Assembly (NCBI RefSeq): GCF_002776525.5
Contig: NC_045436.1
Span: forward strand, 101,839,211-101,903,210
Direction of reading: 5' to 3'
Length of the DNA stretch: 64,000 bases
From: Piliocolobus tephrosceles
Lineage: Eukaryota > Chordata > Mammalia > Primates > Cercopithecidae
Shown: piece after piece, positions 1 through 12,899 of the stretch
How positions within the stretch are numbered: position 1 is the first letter of the stretch
How the letters are laid out: each line of letters opens with the position of its first letter
The notes under the pieces: generated by a model
Seen by the model: the letters and a program-made list of their open reading frames with translations, nothing else
Database searches by the model: none
Told to the model about the DNA's origin: nothing
Position numbers and translations under genes: made by a program

Positions 1-88
1 AGGCCCCGGTGTGTGATGTTCCCCTTCCCGAGTCCAAGTGATCTCATTGTTCAGTTCCCACCTATGAGTGAGAACATGCGGTGTTTAG
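1..88 (-). mobile_element. L1 3' UTR fragment (antisense)
   Basis: The segment from AGGCCCCGGTGTGTGATG to ATGCGGTGTTT matches the 3' UTR of primate-specific L1 elements in reverse orientation. The same region recurs at 46442-46530. The copy is cut by the window start. Confidence 0.8.
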
Positions 89-525
89 CAACCAAACTAT
101 TTGAGAACAATGTTAAGAAGTGTTGTTCACTGTCTCAAAGATTCTTAATTCTTGCATAATGCAAATCTTCCAGTAGGTAAAATAATCTAGATTCCACTGT
201 ATATTTTAAAACTGCCTTTCAAAACTGCATCAGTACTGTATTGATTTAGATAGCATTAGTTCCCCTGGTCTGGCCCCCTCTGAGCAAGCTGGATATTCAA
301 ATTATAGACATTCAATCTGAAAACAGGTGCCTGCACTGCAGCCCAGCGTGAGGTCTGATCTAAGGCACCTATGTTAATATTTAACAGCTCCATATACATG
401 TCACAGCAAACCTGCATGCAGAAAGATATAACCAAGTACTATTTTTTTTTTTTTTTGCCATAAATTTATCCAAGGTTCAAACTTAAAGAATCAATCACAT
501 TGTCTCCAATATAATGTAAGTATAG

Positions 526-751
526 GCCAGGTCTCAACCTTAGTTGAGGCTACTCACATTTGGGCTAAATAATTCTTGGTTTCAACGCATAGGGCTTTCC
601 TATGAATTGTAAAGTGTTCAGCAGCTTCCCTGGCCTCTACGCATTAGATAGATGACAGTGGAATGCCTGAATTGTGGCAACAAACAATGTCTCCATACAT
701 GCCAAAATGTACCCTGTGGAACAAAAGTAACCCCTAATTGAGAACCACTGA
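526..751 (+). mobile_element. MER5A-like hAT non-autonomous element
   Basis: It begins near AGGTCTCAACC and ends GAGAACCACTG, an imperfect terminal inverted repeat pair typical of Charlie/MER5. The interior ATGTCTCCATACAT segment also resembles MER5A. It is old and diverged. Confidence 0.55.
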
Positions 752-754
752 TCT

Positions 755-985
755 AAGTTAAAAGTTGAGGCTCTAGAATCAGGCTTCCTGGGTTTAAATC
801 CTCACTCCACCTCTTACCAGTTGTTACTTTATGCTTACAAATAAGTTACCTAACTTGCCTGTACATCAGTTTCCCCATCTGTACAATGCAGATTTTAATA
901 GCACCTACCTCAAATGTATCTTGTGAAGATTAAACAAGTTGATATGTAAAGCCCTTAAATCAGTCCATGGTATATAGTGATTAAC
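755..985 (+). mobile_element. MIR SINE
   Basis: The order of motifs fits the MIR core: GGTTTAAATCCTCACTCC, then TTACCTAACTTGCC, TCAGTTTCCCCATCTGTA and AAGATTAAA. It is strongly diverged. Confidence 0.75.
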
Positions 986-1225
986 ACATTCGAATTCTAC
1001 TATAATTATTATTTGATTTATATAACCATTCACTACTTGCAAAACTATTTCATAAACATATTATCTTATTTGACCCTTATAGCCACTTTGTTGTTGGCGT
1101 ATGAGGGAAGGTTGAGGTTGTTATGTGTTCTGAAGTCTATGTTGGGTAATGTATGCTTTTTTAAAAAAATATATCTATTTTCCAGTTAAGGAAAATGTAG
1201 CATGGAGAAAATAAATAGGATTGCT

Positions 1226-1690
1226 GGAAATCACACACACGTAACATACAATTTACATTTTAACTACTTTTTAATGTACAGATCAGTAGCATCAAGCACA
1301 TTCACATTGTTGTACAACCACCACCACCATCCACCTGTGGAGCTTTCCTCATCGCAACTGAAACTCCATACACATTAAACAATAACTCCCCGTTCCTTTT
1401 CTCCTCATCCCCTAGTAATGACCTTACTGCTTTCTGTCTCTCTCTGTGCATTTGACCACTCTAGGTACCTCATATAAATGGAGTCATACCATATTTATAC
1501 TTTTGCATCTGGCTTATTTCACTTAGCATAATGTCTTTAAGGTTCGTCTATCTAGTAATATGTGTCAGAATTTCCTTCCTTTCTAAGGCTGAGTAATACT
1601 CCATTGTATGTATATATCATATTTTATCTGTTTATCTGTTGATGAATACTGGAGTTGTTCCCACTTCTTGGCTATTGGAAGTTGCTATAG
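1226..1690 (-). mobile_element. Old L1 (L1M-type) 3' end, antisense
   Basis: Antisense L1M 3' terminal phrases are visible, for example GGAGTCATACCATATTTATA, CTGGCTTATTTCACTTAGCA and TGAGTAATACTCCATTGTAT. Confidence 0.75.
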
Positions 1691-2035
1691 GCTGCGTGTG
1701 TTCCTTCAAAATTCATATTATGAAATCCTACCCCCCAGTGTGATGGTTTTAGGAAGTGAGACCTTTGGGAGGTGATGAGGTCATAAGAGTTCTGCCATGG
1801 GAATAATTACCCTTAGACAAGAGAACATGGAAGGTTGCCTTCCTCCTTCTGCCACTTGAGGTGACAGTGAAATGACAGCCATCTATAAACCAGGAAGCCC
1901 GCTCTTACCAGACAAAGAATATGCCAGTGCCTTGATCTTGGACTTCTTATGAGAAATAAGTTTTTGTAATTTATAAACCAGCTAGTCAATGGTAATTTGT
2001 TACAGCAACAAAGACAGAAGCCACCCCACTTTCAA
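1691..2035 (+). mobile_element. MaLR/MST-like LTR relic
   Basis: Phrases such as TTTGGGAGGTGATGAGGTCA, CCTTGATCTTGGACTTC and GAGAAATAAGTTTTTGTAA TTTATAAACC resemble ERVL-MaLR LTRs. Ends are ragged and the family is uncertain. Confidence 0.5.
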
Positions 2036-2353
2036 GTTGAGATTTCCGACTCCTGGTCTAATGCTCTTTCCGGTATTACCACAAAAGGAACTGATGGTTC
2101 TATATCCTAAAGTCTCCCCTAAACTCAAGAGATTTTCAGGGAAATGGTCATCATATGTAAAATAATTAGCCAATTGAAATATTGATGCTGAGCTTTTGTG
2201 AATAAATGAATCAAATAGCTAAGCTGGGTTCATTCAGACTTTATTTAAGTTTCTTTAAGCTTATCTCTACATTCTCCTTTTCCCTACTTAAAAAGGAAAC
2301 AATTTCCGGAAAGATAACAACAGATCATTAGCTGATGCAGTATCTCCAGAATT

Positions 2354-2667
2354 ATTTTTCTTTTCTTTTCTTTTTTTTTTTTTAGACCAGACCTTGTTCT
2401 GTTGCCTAGGCTGGAGTGCGGTGGTGCAAGTGGTACAATCACAGCTCACTGCACCACGAACTCCTGGACTCAAGCAATCCTCCTGCCTCTGGGACTACAG
2501 ACACATGCCACCACATCCAGTTCATTTTTTTCTAAAGTGTTTTTTTTTTTGAGACAGAGTCTTACTATATTGCCCAGACTGGTCTCGAACTCCCGGGCTC
2601 AAGCAATCCTCTGCCTCAGCCTCCCAAAGTGCTGGGATTACAGATGTGAGCCACTGCACCTGGCCCC
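2354..2667 (-). mobile_element. Old Alu (AluJ-type), antisense
   Basis: It starts in a poly-T tract and ends CACTGCACCTGGCCC. It is diverged, with an enlarged middle T-tract. Its near edge is 320 bases upstream of the HSD17B13 start codon. Confidence 0.85.
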
Positions 2668-2987
2668 TAGAATTGTTTTTAGAGGTGAAACTTCAAGGTG
2701 AAATATAGTACATAACTGCTTTTCAGATAAACAAGTCCAGAGAGCACATTCTCTTGGGTTCTCTTGATGTGAGCTAAGCTACTGCTAGCACTTGGCATCA
2801 CTTCAAAAACCTGAGGTGTTTGCAACACCTTAGGACACGTGAACGAGGCCTGCTTCCAAAGCTGGCTTCTGTCTGGTAGTCCCATTAACACCAGGGCATA
2901 CCTCTTCCCTGGAGCTCTGTGTACAGAGTACCTCCTCCCTAGGACTATACAAGGACTGAACCAGAAGGAAGAGGACAGGACAGAGCC
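2668..2987 (+). promoter_or_regulatory. HSD17B13: HSD17B13 proximal promoter and 5' untranslated region
   Basis: This is the non-repeat interval between an upstream Alu and the start codon, so the core promoter and 5'UTR must lie here or further upstream. I see no clear TATA box. A weak TATA-like CTATACAAGG near 2945 is probably too close to the ATG. The start of transcription cannot be placed from sequence alone. Confidence 0.5.
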
Positions 2988-3197
2988 ATGAAGATCATCC
3001 TGGAAATCCTTCTGCTTCTGATCACCATCATCTACTCCTACTTGGAGTCGTTGGTGAAGTTTTTCATTCCTCGGAGGAGAAAATCTGTGGCTGGGGAGAT
3101 TGTTTTCATTACTGGAGCTGGGCACGGAATAGGCAGGCAGACTGCCTATGAATTTGCAAAACGACAGAGCATACTGGTTCTGTGGGATATTAATAAG
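2988..3197 (+). CDS. HSD17B13: HSD17B13 coding exon 1 (residues 1-70)
   Basis: The ATG is preceded by GAGCC, so a purine sits at -3. This is the only start that gives the family's hydrophobic N-terminus (residues 4-28). The exon encodes the lipid-droplet targeting segment, S33, the cofactor motif TGAGHGIG at 42-49 and D67. It ends AAT AAG before GTAATG, a phase-0 donor. S33 is a reported phosphorylation site in the human protein; here the serine is simply present. Confidence 0.96.
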
Positions 3198-6100
3198 GTA
3201 ATGTATACATCTTCCAACCTTTTAAAGTCACAGAGTAAGATAAGCATTTTAAGAATTCTTTGACTTACCATCTACTTATCTTTGTAATTTTGTTTTTCAA
3301 AGTTTGATAAATTCCCTGGTGCCTTAGTCTGTATATGCATCAGGTTAGTTAGATGAAGGGAATGTAATTGAGAACTAAGCAGCGATTTTTATGACATGGC
3401 GTGCAGGTTGATAGCAAAGACTCAGGAGCCAGGCTCCTTCCCAGCTGCTAAATGAGGCAAGTCACATATTATCTCTCAGCCTGTTTTCTTGGTTCTGAAG
3501 TGGGGATAATAACTTAGGAGATGGGCAAGAACGAGATCTGAAAATTACAGCTAATAGGTTGAATCTGGCCAGTGGGCAGCCTGTTGAACTACGAATGAGT
3601 TTTACATTTTGAAAGGTCACCAAACAAAAGTCAAACAAAGGAGAACATGCAACAGAAACCTTTAGTGCCTCCCCTCATACACACACAACACAATCCTAAA
3701 ATATTTACTATCTGACCCTTTACAGAAAATGTTTGCCAGTCCCTAGTCAAAAGGATTAAATAAGTAATATTTTCAGTACTTAGCACATGGTAAACGATAC
3801 TTGGCACATGATAAACAATAACTGTGTTAAATAAAATGTGTGTGCAGTGAGTCAGGCTTTCCCTCGGACATCAGCATTTTTCCTGTGTTCTTATTTGTAA
3901 ACACCTACATGAACAACCCCAGATAAAACTGAAGTAACTGAAATCTTGTATCTTTTACTCTAAACTTGTAAATTCTGGTAAGGCCAGAATTTGTGTATAT
4001 GAAAATATACACAGAAAAGTGTTTACAGGATGTTAGGATTGGAAAAATTGTGAAGTACTTCTTGAGAATCACGTTTCCCGCAAATTACAGTGAGGTTTTA
4101 ATTACCATTATATTATTTCTTTCTCATGTTCTTTGCTGTCATGTTTAGTTGAAACCTAAAATGTCTCTTAAACTTAGAGAATTAATCTTTTTTGTTTTTT
4201 TCTGAATAGTGAAGAATGCTATTCAAAAAAGCTAGTACATTTTTATTTAACAGATATGAGCATTTATATAATAGATGAGTTGATGTATATAAAAATGATT
4301 TGCCATCTGTTTGGTCTTTGAAGAAATTTGAATGAACTTTCTGGAAGATACCAAGAATTTGCAAACGGAGAAAATTGTTGCCTGCTGTTCTTAGGCATTT
4401 GTCCAAAAACATAAATAAGTATAAGTCTATTAAAAGGGCTTGATGAAATCTAACCTTCAGATCTCTTTCCAGATGTGTATTTTTGGGGAGAGGACCATAT
4501 ATATTAAGTTGTTTTTTTTTTTTTTTTAATTTTAAAATTTCCAGAGACAAGAGAAAAGTAAATTAGAAAGAAGTCGTATTAAAAATGACTTAAGGGCGGG
4601 TGCAGTGGGTTACACCTGTAATCCCAGCACTTTGGGAGGCCGAGGTGGGCAGATTGCTGGAGCCCAGGGATTCAAGACCAGCCTGGGCAACACAGCAAAA
4701 CCCCCACCTCTACAAAAAATACAAAAATTAGCTGGGTTTGGTGGTGTGCACCCATAGTCCCAGCTACTCAGGAGGCTGAGGTGGGAGGATCGTTTCAGTT
4801 CGGGAAGCCGAGGTTGCAATGAGCTATGACGACATCATTGCACTCCAACCTGAGCGATAGAGCCAGGTACTATCTGGAAAAAAAAAAACAAGACTTAAGA
4901 AGAATGGGTAATCCAACCTCAAAAATTCTCTTTGAATCATTAAATTTTATGGTTAAACATTTAAGCTACTGAATGATTCACTCTAAGCCTGTAATGTAAC
5001 TCAGATCTCCTTTAGGCAAGGAAGATGCTATCTGAGTTTTCACCATAACTGGCTCCTTTTGCCCTATGAGATGAGAGACACGGTAGCAATTTGGCCCTTA
5101 CACAATCTAAACTGTTGCTTTGGGAATACAGTTCAAAAAACACACTGGAATTTAAGCTAAAGCAAGTGTTTTGCTAACAAAAAGGCAAGGCATTACATTT
5201 TGCAATTTTGCAATTGTCTAGCTCAGTTACAAAACTGAATAATTAATTCTTCAATCAAAACATCTGATGAATGCTCTGGTTACTAATGCTCTCTACTGAC
5301 CTAGAAACAGATGACAGAGTATGGTGTGGTTTGTGCAATCTGGCAGTGAGCAAGATACCATCTAAGTCAGTGAAAGACTCTCCTATCCTTTTTTTAATCT
5401 TCTGCAATCCCACAAAAGGCTAATTGAGGGGATACTGACTTTGTGACTGGGTCCTAATATCCATGTTTGGGGAGTTCAGGCTGCTGCTCCAGGGTTTAGC
5501 TTACAGTCGTGAAATACAAAGGATCCAGAGACCACTCAGAGGATTGCCCTAAATAGCAGCAACACCACTGTCATCCAAACACGCAAAGAATAGGGCTTTT
5601 CAGGTATCCTTGCCTGCTTGTCACAGAGGAGAGTTTACCGATTGTGAGATGGAAAAGTATAATTTTTAAAACATTATAATCTTTTCTATAAAAGTCACCT
5701 GATGTCAAAACTTGAAAAGAATTCTAATTTTCCAGAAATGTGAGTCAAGAAACATTAGGGCAATTTTATCTTAAGAAAGAGGCCTTTGAATTTAGGCTGA
5801 AAGTAAATTGCTCTGTCTCCATGTCCTATGGTTACGGGCAAGGTTGGCACATAAATGAGAAATCGATCCAGTGGCCTTGCTCATCTCACTCCCAAACACC
5901 AGAAGAATGTCATATTGTATCTCCTAGAGTAGAGGCATGGTCTCCCTATGAAAGTCCTTCTATAAGGAGCCTTCTTTCCCTGTCCCTCCTAGGAGGATGA
6001 GTCAGAATCATTGAGAAAAGTATGATGGGCAGAGGCATATAGTTTACCATTACCACTAGTTTAGAATTGCTACTTAGCACTTTACTGCTTATTACATAGT

Positions 6101-9100
6101 TGATGCTCAACAAATGTATGATAAATTAATGGCTGAGTTTTTCTTTCTTCTCCAAATTCATCTTCCATGGCACCATAAAGAGCAACGTTTTTCAAGAATG
6201 TTCTTTAAGGTTTGAAAGTAGCCTGCTTTAGAGAAACTGCCTACTGTACAGCCCCCAACCAAGAGGAAAAGCTGGAAAAAGCATGAAGGGATTTTGTTTA
6301 GTTTGCTTTGGTTTTAGTATGAGCATTCCCTGGCAGAAAAGCCGAGGGTAATCTTGTTGCAACTAGGCAATCACTCTCAAGAAATTTTCTAAAAAATAAG
6401 GAGGCCTATTTTTATTTTATTTTATTTTATTTTATTTTGAGACCAAGTCCCATTCTGTCACCCAGATTGGAGTGCAATGGAATGATTTTAGCTCACTGCA
6501 ACCTCTGCCTCCCGGGTTCAAGTGATTCTCCTGTCTAAACTTCCCAAGTAGCTGGGATTACAGGCCCCCACCACCATGCACAGTTAATTTTTTGTATTTT
6601 TAGTAGATATGGGGTTTCACCATGCTGGCCAGGCTGGTCTCAAACTCCTGATCTCAAGTGATCTACCCTCCTCGGCCTCCCAAAGCACTGGGATTACCGG
6701 CGTGAGCCACTACACCTGACCCAGGAGGCCAATTTTTAAAAGATACCTTCATGTCCAAAATGAATGTTAATCGTTCATTTTGAGCATGAATGTTAATTTT
6801 TTTTTTTTTTTTTTTTTTGGAGACAGAGTCTCACTTTGTTGCCTAGGCTGGAGTCCAGTGGCACTGTCTCCGCTCACTGCAACTTCTTCCTCCCAGGCTC
6901 AAGCACTTCTCCTGCCTCAGCCTCCCAAGTAGCTGGGATTACAGGCCCACACCATCAGGCCTGGCTAATGTTTGCATTTTCAGTAGAGACGGGGTTGGGT
7001 TTCACCATGTTGGCCAGGCTGGTCTTGAACTCCTAACCTCGTGATCTGCCCTCCTCGGCCAATCAAAGTGCTGGGATTACAGGCGTGAGCCACCGTGCCA
7101 AGCCAGATGTTAATTCTTTAAAAAATTTTTCTTCTCCAATGTCTTCACTTTTTCTTCGGAATTTGTTTCTTCCAATTACAGCGTGGTGTGGAGGAAACTG
7201 CAGCTGAGTGCCGAAAACTAGGCGTCACTGCGCATGCGTATGTGGTAGACTGCAGCAACAGAGAAGAAATCTATCGCTCTCTAAATCAGGTGAGACTTCA
7301 GGTTCACAAATTTCTTCAGATGATTTTGTTTCCTACGACACTGACATGGAAAATGAGAAAGTTCTTTACGACTGCCTGATTTAAATGGATTTTAGCTGCT
7401 ACATGAAGTAGTTATGTGACCAAGGAAGGATATATACTTTTTTTCTTGTATGTAATCCACTCAGCTCTGCCCATGATTATTATTCATATTATTAATCAAT
7501 TTCATTCTGATCAGAAGTGTGAGCAGTGACACAGAGTGACTGACAAAAGATTTATCATAAGGGAATATGGATCACTTCCTAGTTTTGTTTTAGTCCTATT
7601 AACTTTGCAGTAATCCTGCCTTCTCTTTATTTCCCTTGTGAGATTTTATTTTGGTGTTAATGTAGTCTTCTGTAGAAAATGTAATATTAATACTTATTAT
7701 CACAATTATTTTAAAAGAGCAAATATCAAATAATCACAATGAACTAAGCACTCCAACAAACTTTACATTTTTTAAATCGAATCCCTACAATAACCCTGTA
7801 AACTTCATTTTACAAATGAGCAAATTATGACTCAGAGAGGTTAAGCCAGACCAAGGTCATGTAGTTAACAGGTTATGAAACCAGGATTACCCAACCGGCA
7901 CTTTAGACCAGGTATGGTGGTTCACACATGTAATCCCAGCACTTTGTGAGGCCAACGTGGAAGGATCGTATGAGATCAAGAGCTCGAGACCAGCCTGGGC
8001 AATGTAGTGAGACTCTATCTCTAAAAAAAAAAAATTAAAGAAAACCACTTTTTAAAAAAATGAGCACTTTAAAAATATTTGGTCAGAACTTATATAGTAA
8101 TTTATCAACATAAATGTTAATTTCACTTTACTGATAAACTTGCAAAACATGATGTGCTGGGTATTGAAATTTAGATGTTAAAAGAACAGTTTATCCCACC
8201 TTTATGACAGTGCTCCGTTGGCCTCCACTATTTGAGCTCAACAGTCCATCTTGCCTGAACTCTGAGAGACCTCATACACTAGAAGAAAGACTCTAATCTC
8301 TGGATTATATTGGTCCCAAAACTTTTGAGTTTGTATTACACACCCAGTGAATGTGTTCTTTCAATTTCAAAAGGTGAAGAAAGAAGTGGGTGATGTGACA
8401 ATTGTGGTGAATAATGCTGGGACAGTATATCCAGCCGATCTTCGCAGCACCAAGGATGAAGAGATTACCAAAACATTTGAGGTCAACATCCTAGGACATT
8501 TTTGGGTGAGTGTGAGTCAGAAACATTTCTGATTTGTGCACCTTCTCTTAAGATACATGAAACTTAAAACGGAGTTCACATACTTCTGGACAGGAAACTG
8601 GCCAGATCTTAGCCTTAATCAAGAATCATCAAATTTGTTTGAGTAGAAGAGTCACAGAGTCTCTGACACAAGGACACAGAATTCAAGTGGACACAACACA
8701 CCAGAATGTAAGCTACTTGGTCTGTCTTGTCCACCAGTATCTGATACAAAGCTTGGCATGTACCAAGAATTCAACGAATGTTTGTGGAGGTTTGTTAAGG
8801 GTTGTCAGTGTACATCTTTTCAATGCTCTCACTTGTTACCTCATTTTTTCCCCTCTACACCATGATTTTGTAAAGTGTCCTCATTTTGTGGAATTTTAGA
8901 ATGGGAAGGACATCAGAAGTAATTACGTGGGTGTATATAGGGTCGAGGACACTTTTGAATGAGACTCTGAGGCAAGTTCTAGATCCGTGGGATGCTAGAA
9001 CTGAGAAATGCAGCTACACAGACCTCATATAATTGGTTAGTTTTGTGGGAGATGGAAATATCAACTTCAGCTGCCTTTGTATAGAAATTTTTATGATTAA

Positions 9101-10946
9101 TCTTCCAGTGCCTCAATATTAGTGTAGAATCTAGAGCAAATCTGGATTCTGGAAGAAAGAAGAAAAAAAAGAGAGGTATCCCCCTTACCTTTACCAGCTC
9201 CTCACATATGTGAATTGGCTCCCATGCCCACCAAACTACATGGAGACCTCATGTATTAGTTACCTATAGCTGCATAACAAATTATACAAAACTTAGTGGT
9301 TTAAAGCAACAATATAGTTTCACCATCCTCTCACAGTTTCATCCTCTCACCATCCTCCCTATTCTGTGGGTTGGGAATTTGGGGGTTGCTTGGGTTGGGA
9401 GTTCTAGTTCTATGAATTTGCATAGGATTTACTACATTCTTATAAAATTTTATTGATGTTTCTCACAAAAGAGGTTTTTGGAAAAAAAGAAAGACTTGTT
9501 TCCTATAACAGCAACATACAATATACAATATTACAAAGAGGGAGATAGTGAATTCAATCATGATGCATAAGTGTGGTGTAGAACTCTCAGCTTACACTAC
9601 TCAACTGCCTTAATACAGTTACACAAGATTTCACTCTTTTAATTAGAATGATAAAGCCCCAAACCAAAAAATTACATGACACCAAATTATCTCAAGGAAT
9701 TATTTTACTTTTGAAAACTCTGAATTTTTCCCTTAATATCGTTTAGATGACATATCCAGAAAAGGACCTATTTGATTCCTTCTGAAGGGAAAGATGGGGA
9801 ATACTGAGATTAGTGTTGGCATGGGATATACCATACCAATAAATTTGTATCTTTATTTCTATCATTTGTATAGAATTAATCATGGAATGCTTGGAAGTAT
9901 TTTATTTCATTTTATAAGTTCTCTCAAATGCCTTTCTGTCTTAACAAAAATAAAACTACCTGATTTGGAAACCTAACACCTATGTCATTTTTTTTCTTCT
10001 TTCTGCAATGATCCTTAAGATCACAAAAGCACTTCTTCCATCGATGATAGAGAGAAATCATGGCCACATCGTCACGGTGGCTTCAGTGTGTGGCCACGCA
10101 GTGATTCCTTACCTCATCCCATATTGGTAAGTATCACATGCCAGCTATGTTATATATTTTTACACTTTGAAGGGAGCATTACACTTCACATTGTTACCGG
10201 TGGAGGGTGTCCTGGTTCTTGGCATCTTGAACAAAGAATTGGACAAAACGCACCAAAATGCCAGGAAAGAACGAAGCAACAAAAGCAGAGATCTACTGAA
10301 AATGAAAGTATGCTCCACAGGATGGGAGTGGGCCCAAGCACAGGGGCTCAAGAGCCCATTACAGAATTTTCTGGGGTTTAAATACCCTCTAGAGGTTTCC
10401 CTGGTTACATGTTGTACGTCCTATGTAAATGAAGAGGATAAATTAAAGTTACAAAGTCATTTACTCAGTGTACACCCCATGTAAATGGAGAGGATATTTC
10501 CTGTCTTAGCTGAAGTGTTTCCATTTGATTTAGTTCTAGGAAGTCAGCATCAATTGGCCTTATGTTCCCTGCCTCCAGACGCTATTCTCCTGCCTCAAGA
10601 TGGCAATGCTCAGAGTAGAGTGATTTGGGTTAACAGAATTTAAATTTACAGTGGTTTAGAATGAATTTTTTAAATGACTTTTTCTAAAGCACTGAAACCG
10701 GGTTGTAATTATATTTAAAGTACTTTCAGATTTCTGCAAATTCTTCTGTAGAACAATGAGAGAAAACAGTAATGCCAAGCATCTTTCCATTGTTTCCCGG
10801 AAAAAGAAACAGAAACTCCACAGACTAAGAAGCAAAACCCACAGAAGCTAAAAAGAACACATGTCTATGTCATGGCCTTGGTGCCCAAAATAAGACAATC
10901 AGAGTGGTCCCTGGATCAAAACATTTTACAGTGTGCTTGTGCCATG

Positions 10947-11007
<61 letters not shown>

Positions 11008-12859
11008 GAGAGAGAGAAACAACTCTACCTGACTAAAAGTTGCAGATACCACACTCCACGCACCACCAAAGACTTAAAGGGAAGGAGGTGGGAGGCCCTA
11101 AGGATATACTACTGTATTTGCCAAATATCCTTTCCTGTAAACTCTTCTCCAGATCCTCATAATAAAATTAAGAGGCCAAAGTGGCGACCATTATCAAGAG
11201 AAAAACCATCCACTCAGTTATTGAGAGAGAAAGGAGAAATGAGCAGAGTCCTACAGAAGTCTGTCAACACAGACATCAATTTTGTAGAATTACTAAATAT
11301 GTTTTTCCTGATTCATATTTTTCAAAATAAAAGCAATAAAAACGGATTAGAAAACAGTTTGAAGATTCAATGGAAAAACCTTACATGTAGGATGGAAAAC
11401 TGAACATTAAGCCAATCAATAGAGTTATTTTTGTTCTTTTGCTATCGTTGTTTAAGAAATGAGATACGTTCACAATTCTGCTTAATCGTATAAGAAAATG
11501 AAAATGAATTGCCATTTATACTCTCAGAAAAATCACAAGTGGCTGATTTTTGGCTTCTACTTGTTTTTTTTTTTTTTTTTTTTTTTGAGATGGAGTCTGG
11601 CTCTGTCGCCCAGGCGTAGCGTAGCGGCGTGATGTCGGCTCACTGCAAGCTCCGCCTCCCAGGTTCATGCCATTCTCCTGCCTCAGCCTGCCGAGTAGCT
11701 GGGATTACAGGAGCCTGCCACCACGCCCGGCTAATTTATTTTTGTATTTTTAGCAGAAGCGGGGTTTCACCATGTTAGCCAGGATCTACTTGTTCTTAAG
11801 TCAAATGATACCGCCTTCTCACAGAAAACTGAGGATTGGTTTCACTCTCCCTTAGCTAACAATGCTTAATAATTCTCTTACAGTTCCAGCAAATTTGCTG
11901 CTGTTGGCTTTCACAGAGGTCTGACATCAGAACTTCAAGCTTTGGGAAAAACTGGTATCAAAACCTCATGTCTCTGCCCAGTTTTTGTGAATACTGGGTT
12001 CACCAAAAATCCAAGCACAAGGTACGGTCAAAATCAAGTTAGAATGAGACTGTGGTATGATAAATTGATATGAAAACTAATGAGATATGTTTAGGCAGGC
12101 CAACTAATAGAAAAAAAATGAAACAGGACAATTATTTTTTCTTATTAATGTTATTATCTTGAAATTAAAGGAATAAAGGGGAAAAACATTAGAGACTAGC
12201 AGGAATGATCAGCTACCAATGAACTGGAATATTTATTTGTGTCCGGGAAAAAGCTTAACATACACTCAGGTGCCAAGAGTAAGTGGGAAGTGGGAATGGG
12301 GCAAGGGGGGCTGCAGAGTTGTGCTTAAGGGAATGGCGAGTCTCCTCTCCTGGACACCGCACCCACAAAATCAATGATACGTGACATTTCCCCTTTCCAT
12401 TAGTGGTTCATCCTCTTCAAACAGAGCATAGAAAGGTATGGGTACTTACGCCTCTTTTATGTCTTCCACAGCACTGGCCACAATGTTAACATAAGGCACC
12501 CAAACATTTTCCAAACTTGTCTCATCCTAAGAATTATTGCTTGTGCTTAGTTAAAGAATAAAGTTCATAGGCTCGTCCTTAGGAATTTCTAAGGAAATTC
12601 TGATCCAGTAGACTAGGATTAATTCCAAGAATTAGGAGTTTTGTTTTGTTTTGTCTTACAAGCATACCAGATGAAAACAGAGGCAGGTTTGGAAAACTTT
12701 GATATATTCAATATTATCAGAGGGCAAGCTTATAGTCCTAGAGACCAGGGAAGCTAAGGCAAGATGAAGGCAGGAGTTCGAGGCTGTAGTGCACTATGAT
12801 TGCACCTGTGAATAGCTATTGCACTCCAACCTGGGCAACATAGTGAGACCTCTGTCTCT

Positions 12860-12899
<40 letters not shown>

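Larger units (their letters stand above)
3198..7181 (+). other. HSD17B13: Intron 1 of HSD17B13
   Basis: The intron is 3,984 bases with a GTAATG donor and TACAG acceptor. It holds a MIR relic (3405-3515) and three Alus (4595-4890, 6415-6721, 6797-7103). About 1.5 kb between 4891 and 6414 has no element I recognise. Confidence 0.9.
7290..8373 (+). other. HSD17B13: Intron 2 of HSD17B13
   Basis: The intron is 1,084 bases. It contains a MIR-type relic on the minus strand (~7740-7905) and a single Alu monomer (7906-8044). Nothing else was recognised. Confidence 0.9.
8506..10019 (+). other. HSD17B13: Intron 3 of HSD17B13
   Basis: The intron is 1,514 bases. It holds an L2-like 3' end (8703-8800) and a short LTR-like relic (9255-9430). 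The remaining sequence is unassigned. Confidence 0.9.
10127..11883 (+). other. HSD17B13: Intron 4 of HSD17B13
   Basis: The intron is 1,757 bases. It contains a (TG)n(AG)n compound microsatellite and a 5'-truncated Alu. About 800 bases at the 5' side have no recognisable element. Confidence 0.9.

Noticed and set aside
2402..2701. 99-codon + frame and many others with LPRLECSG / SVAQAGVQW / WDYR-type peptides
   Set aside because: These peptides are translations of antisense Alu elements and recur wherever an Alu lies; not genes.
2679..3125. 148-codon minus-strand frame across the promoter and exon 1
   Set aside because: It is the antisense shadow of exon 1 and its 5' flank.
10949..11019. CRISPR-like or other array structures
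   Set aside because: Tandem and simple repeats only; no spaced direct repeats with unique spacers, and the genome is a primate's.
10954..11403. 149-codon + frame
   Set aside because: Starts in the (TG)n(AG)n microsatellite (CVCVCV, ERERER) and runs through intron; low complexity.
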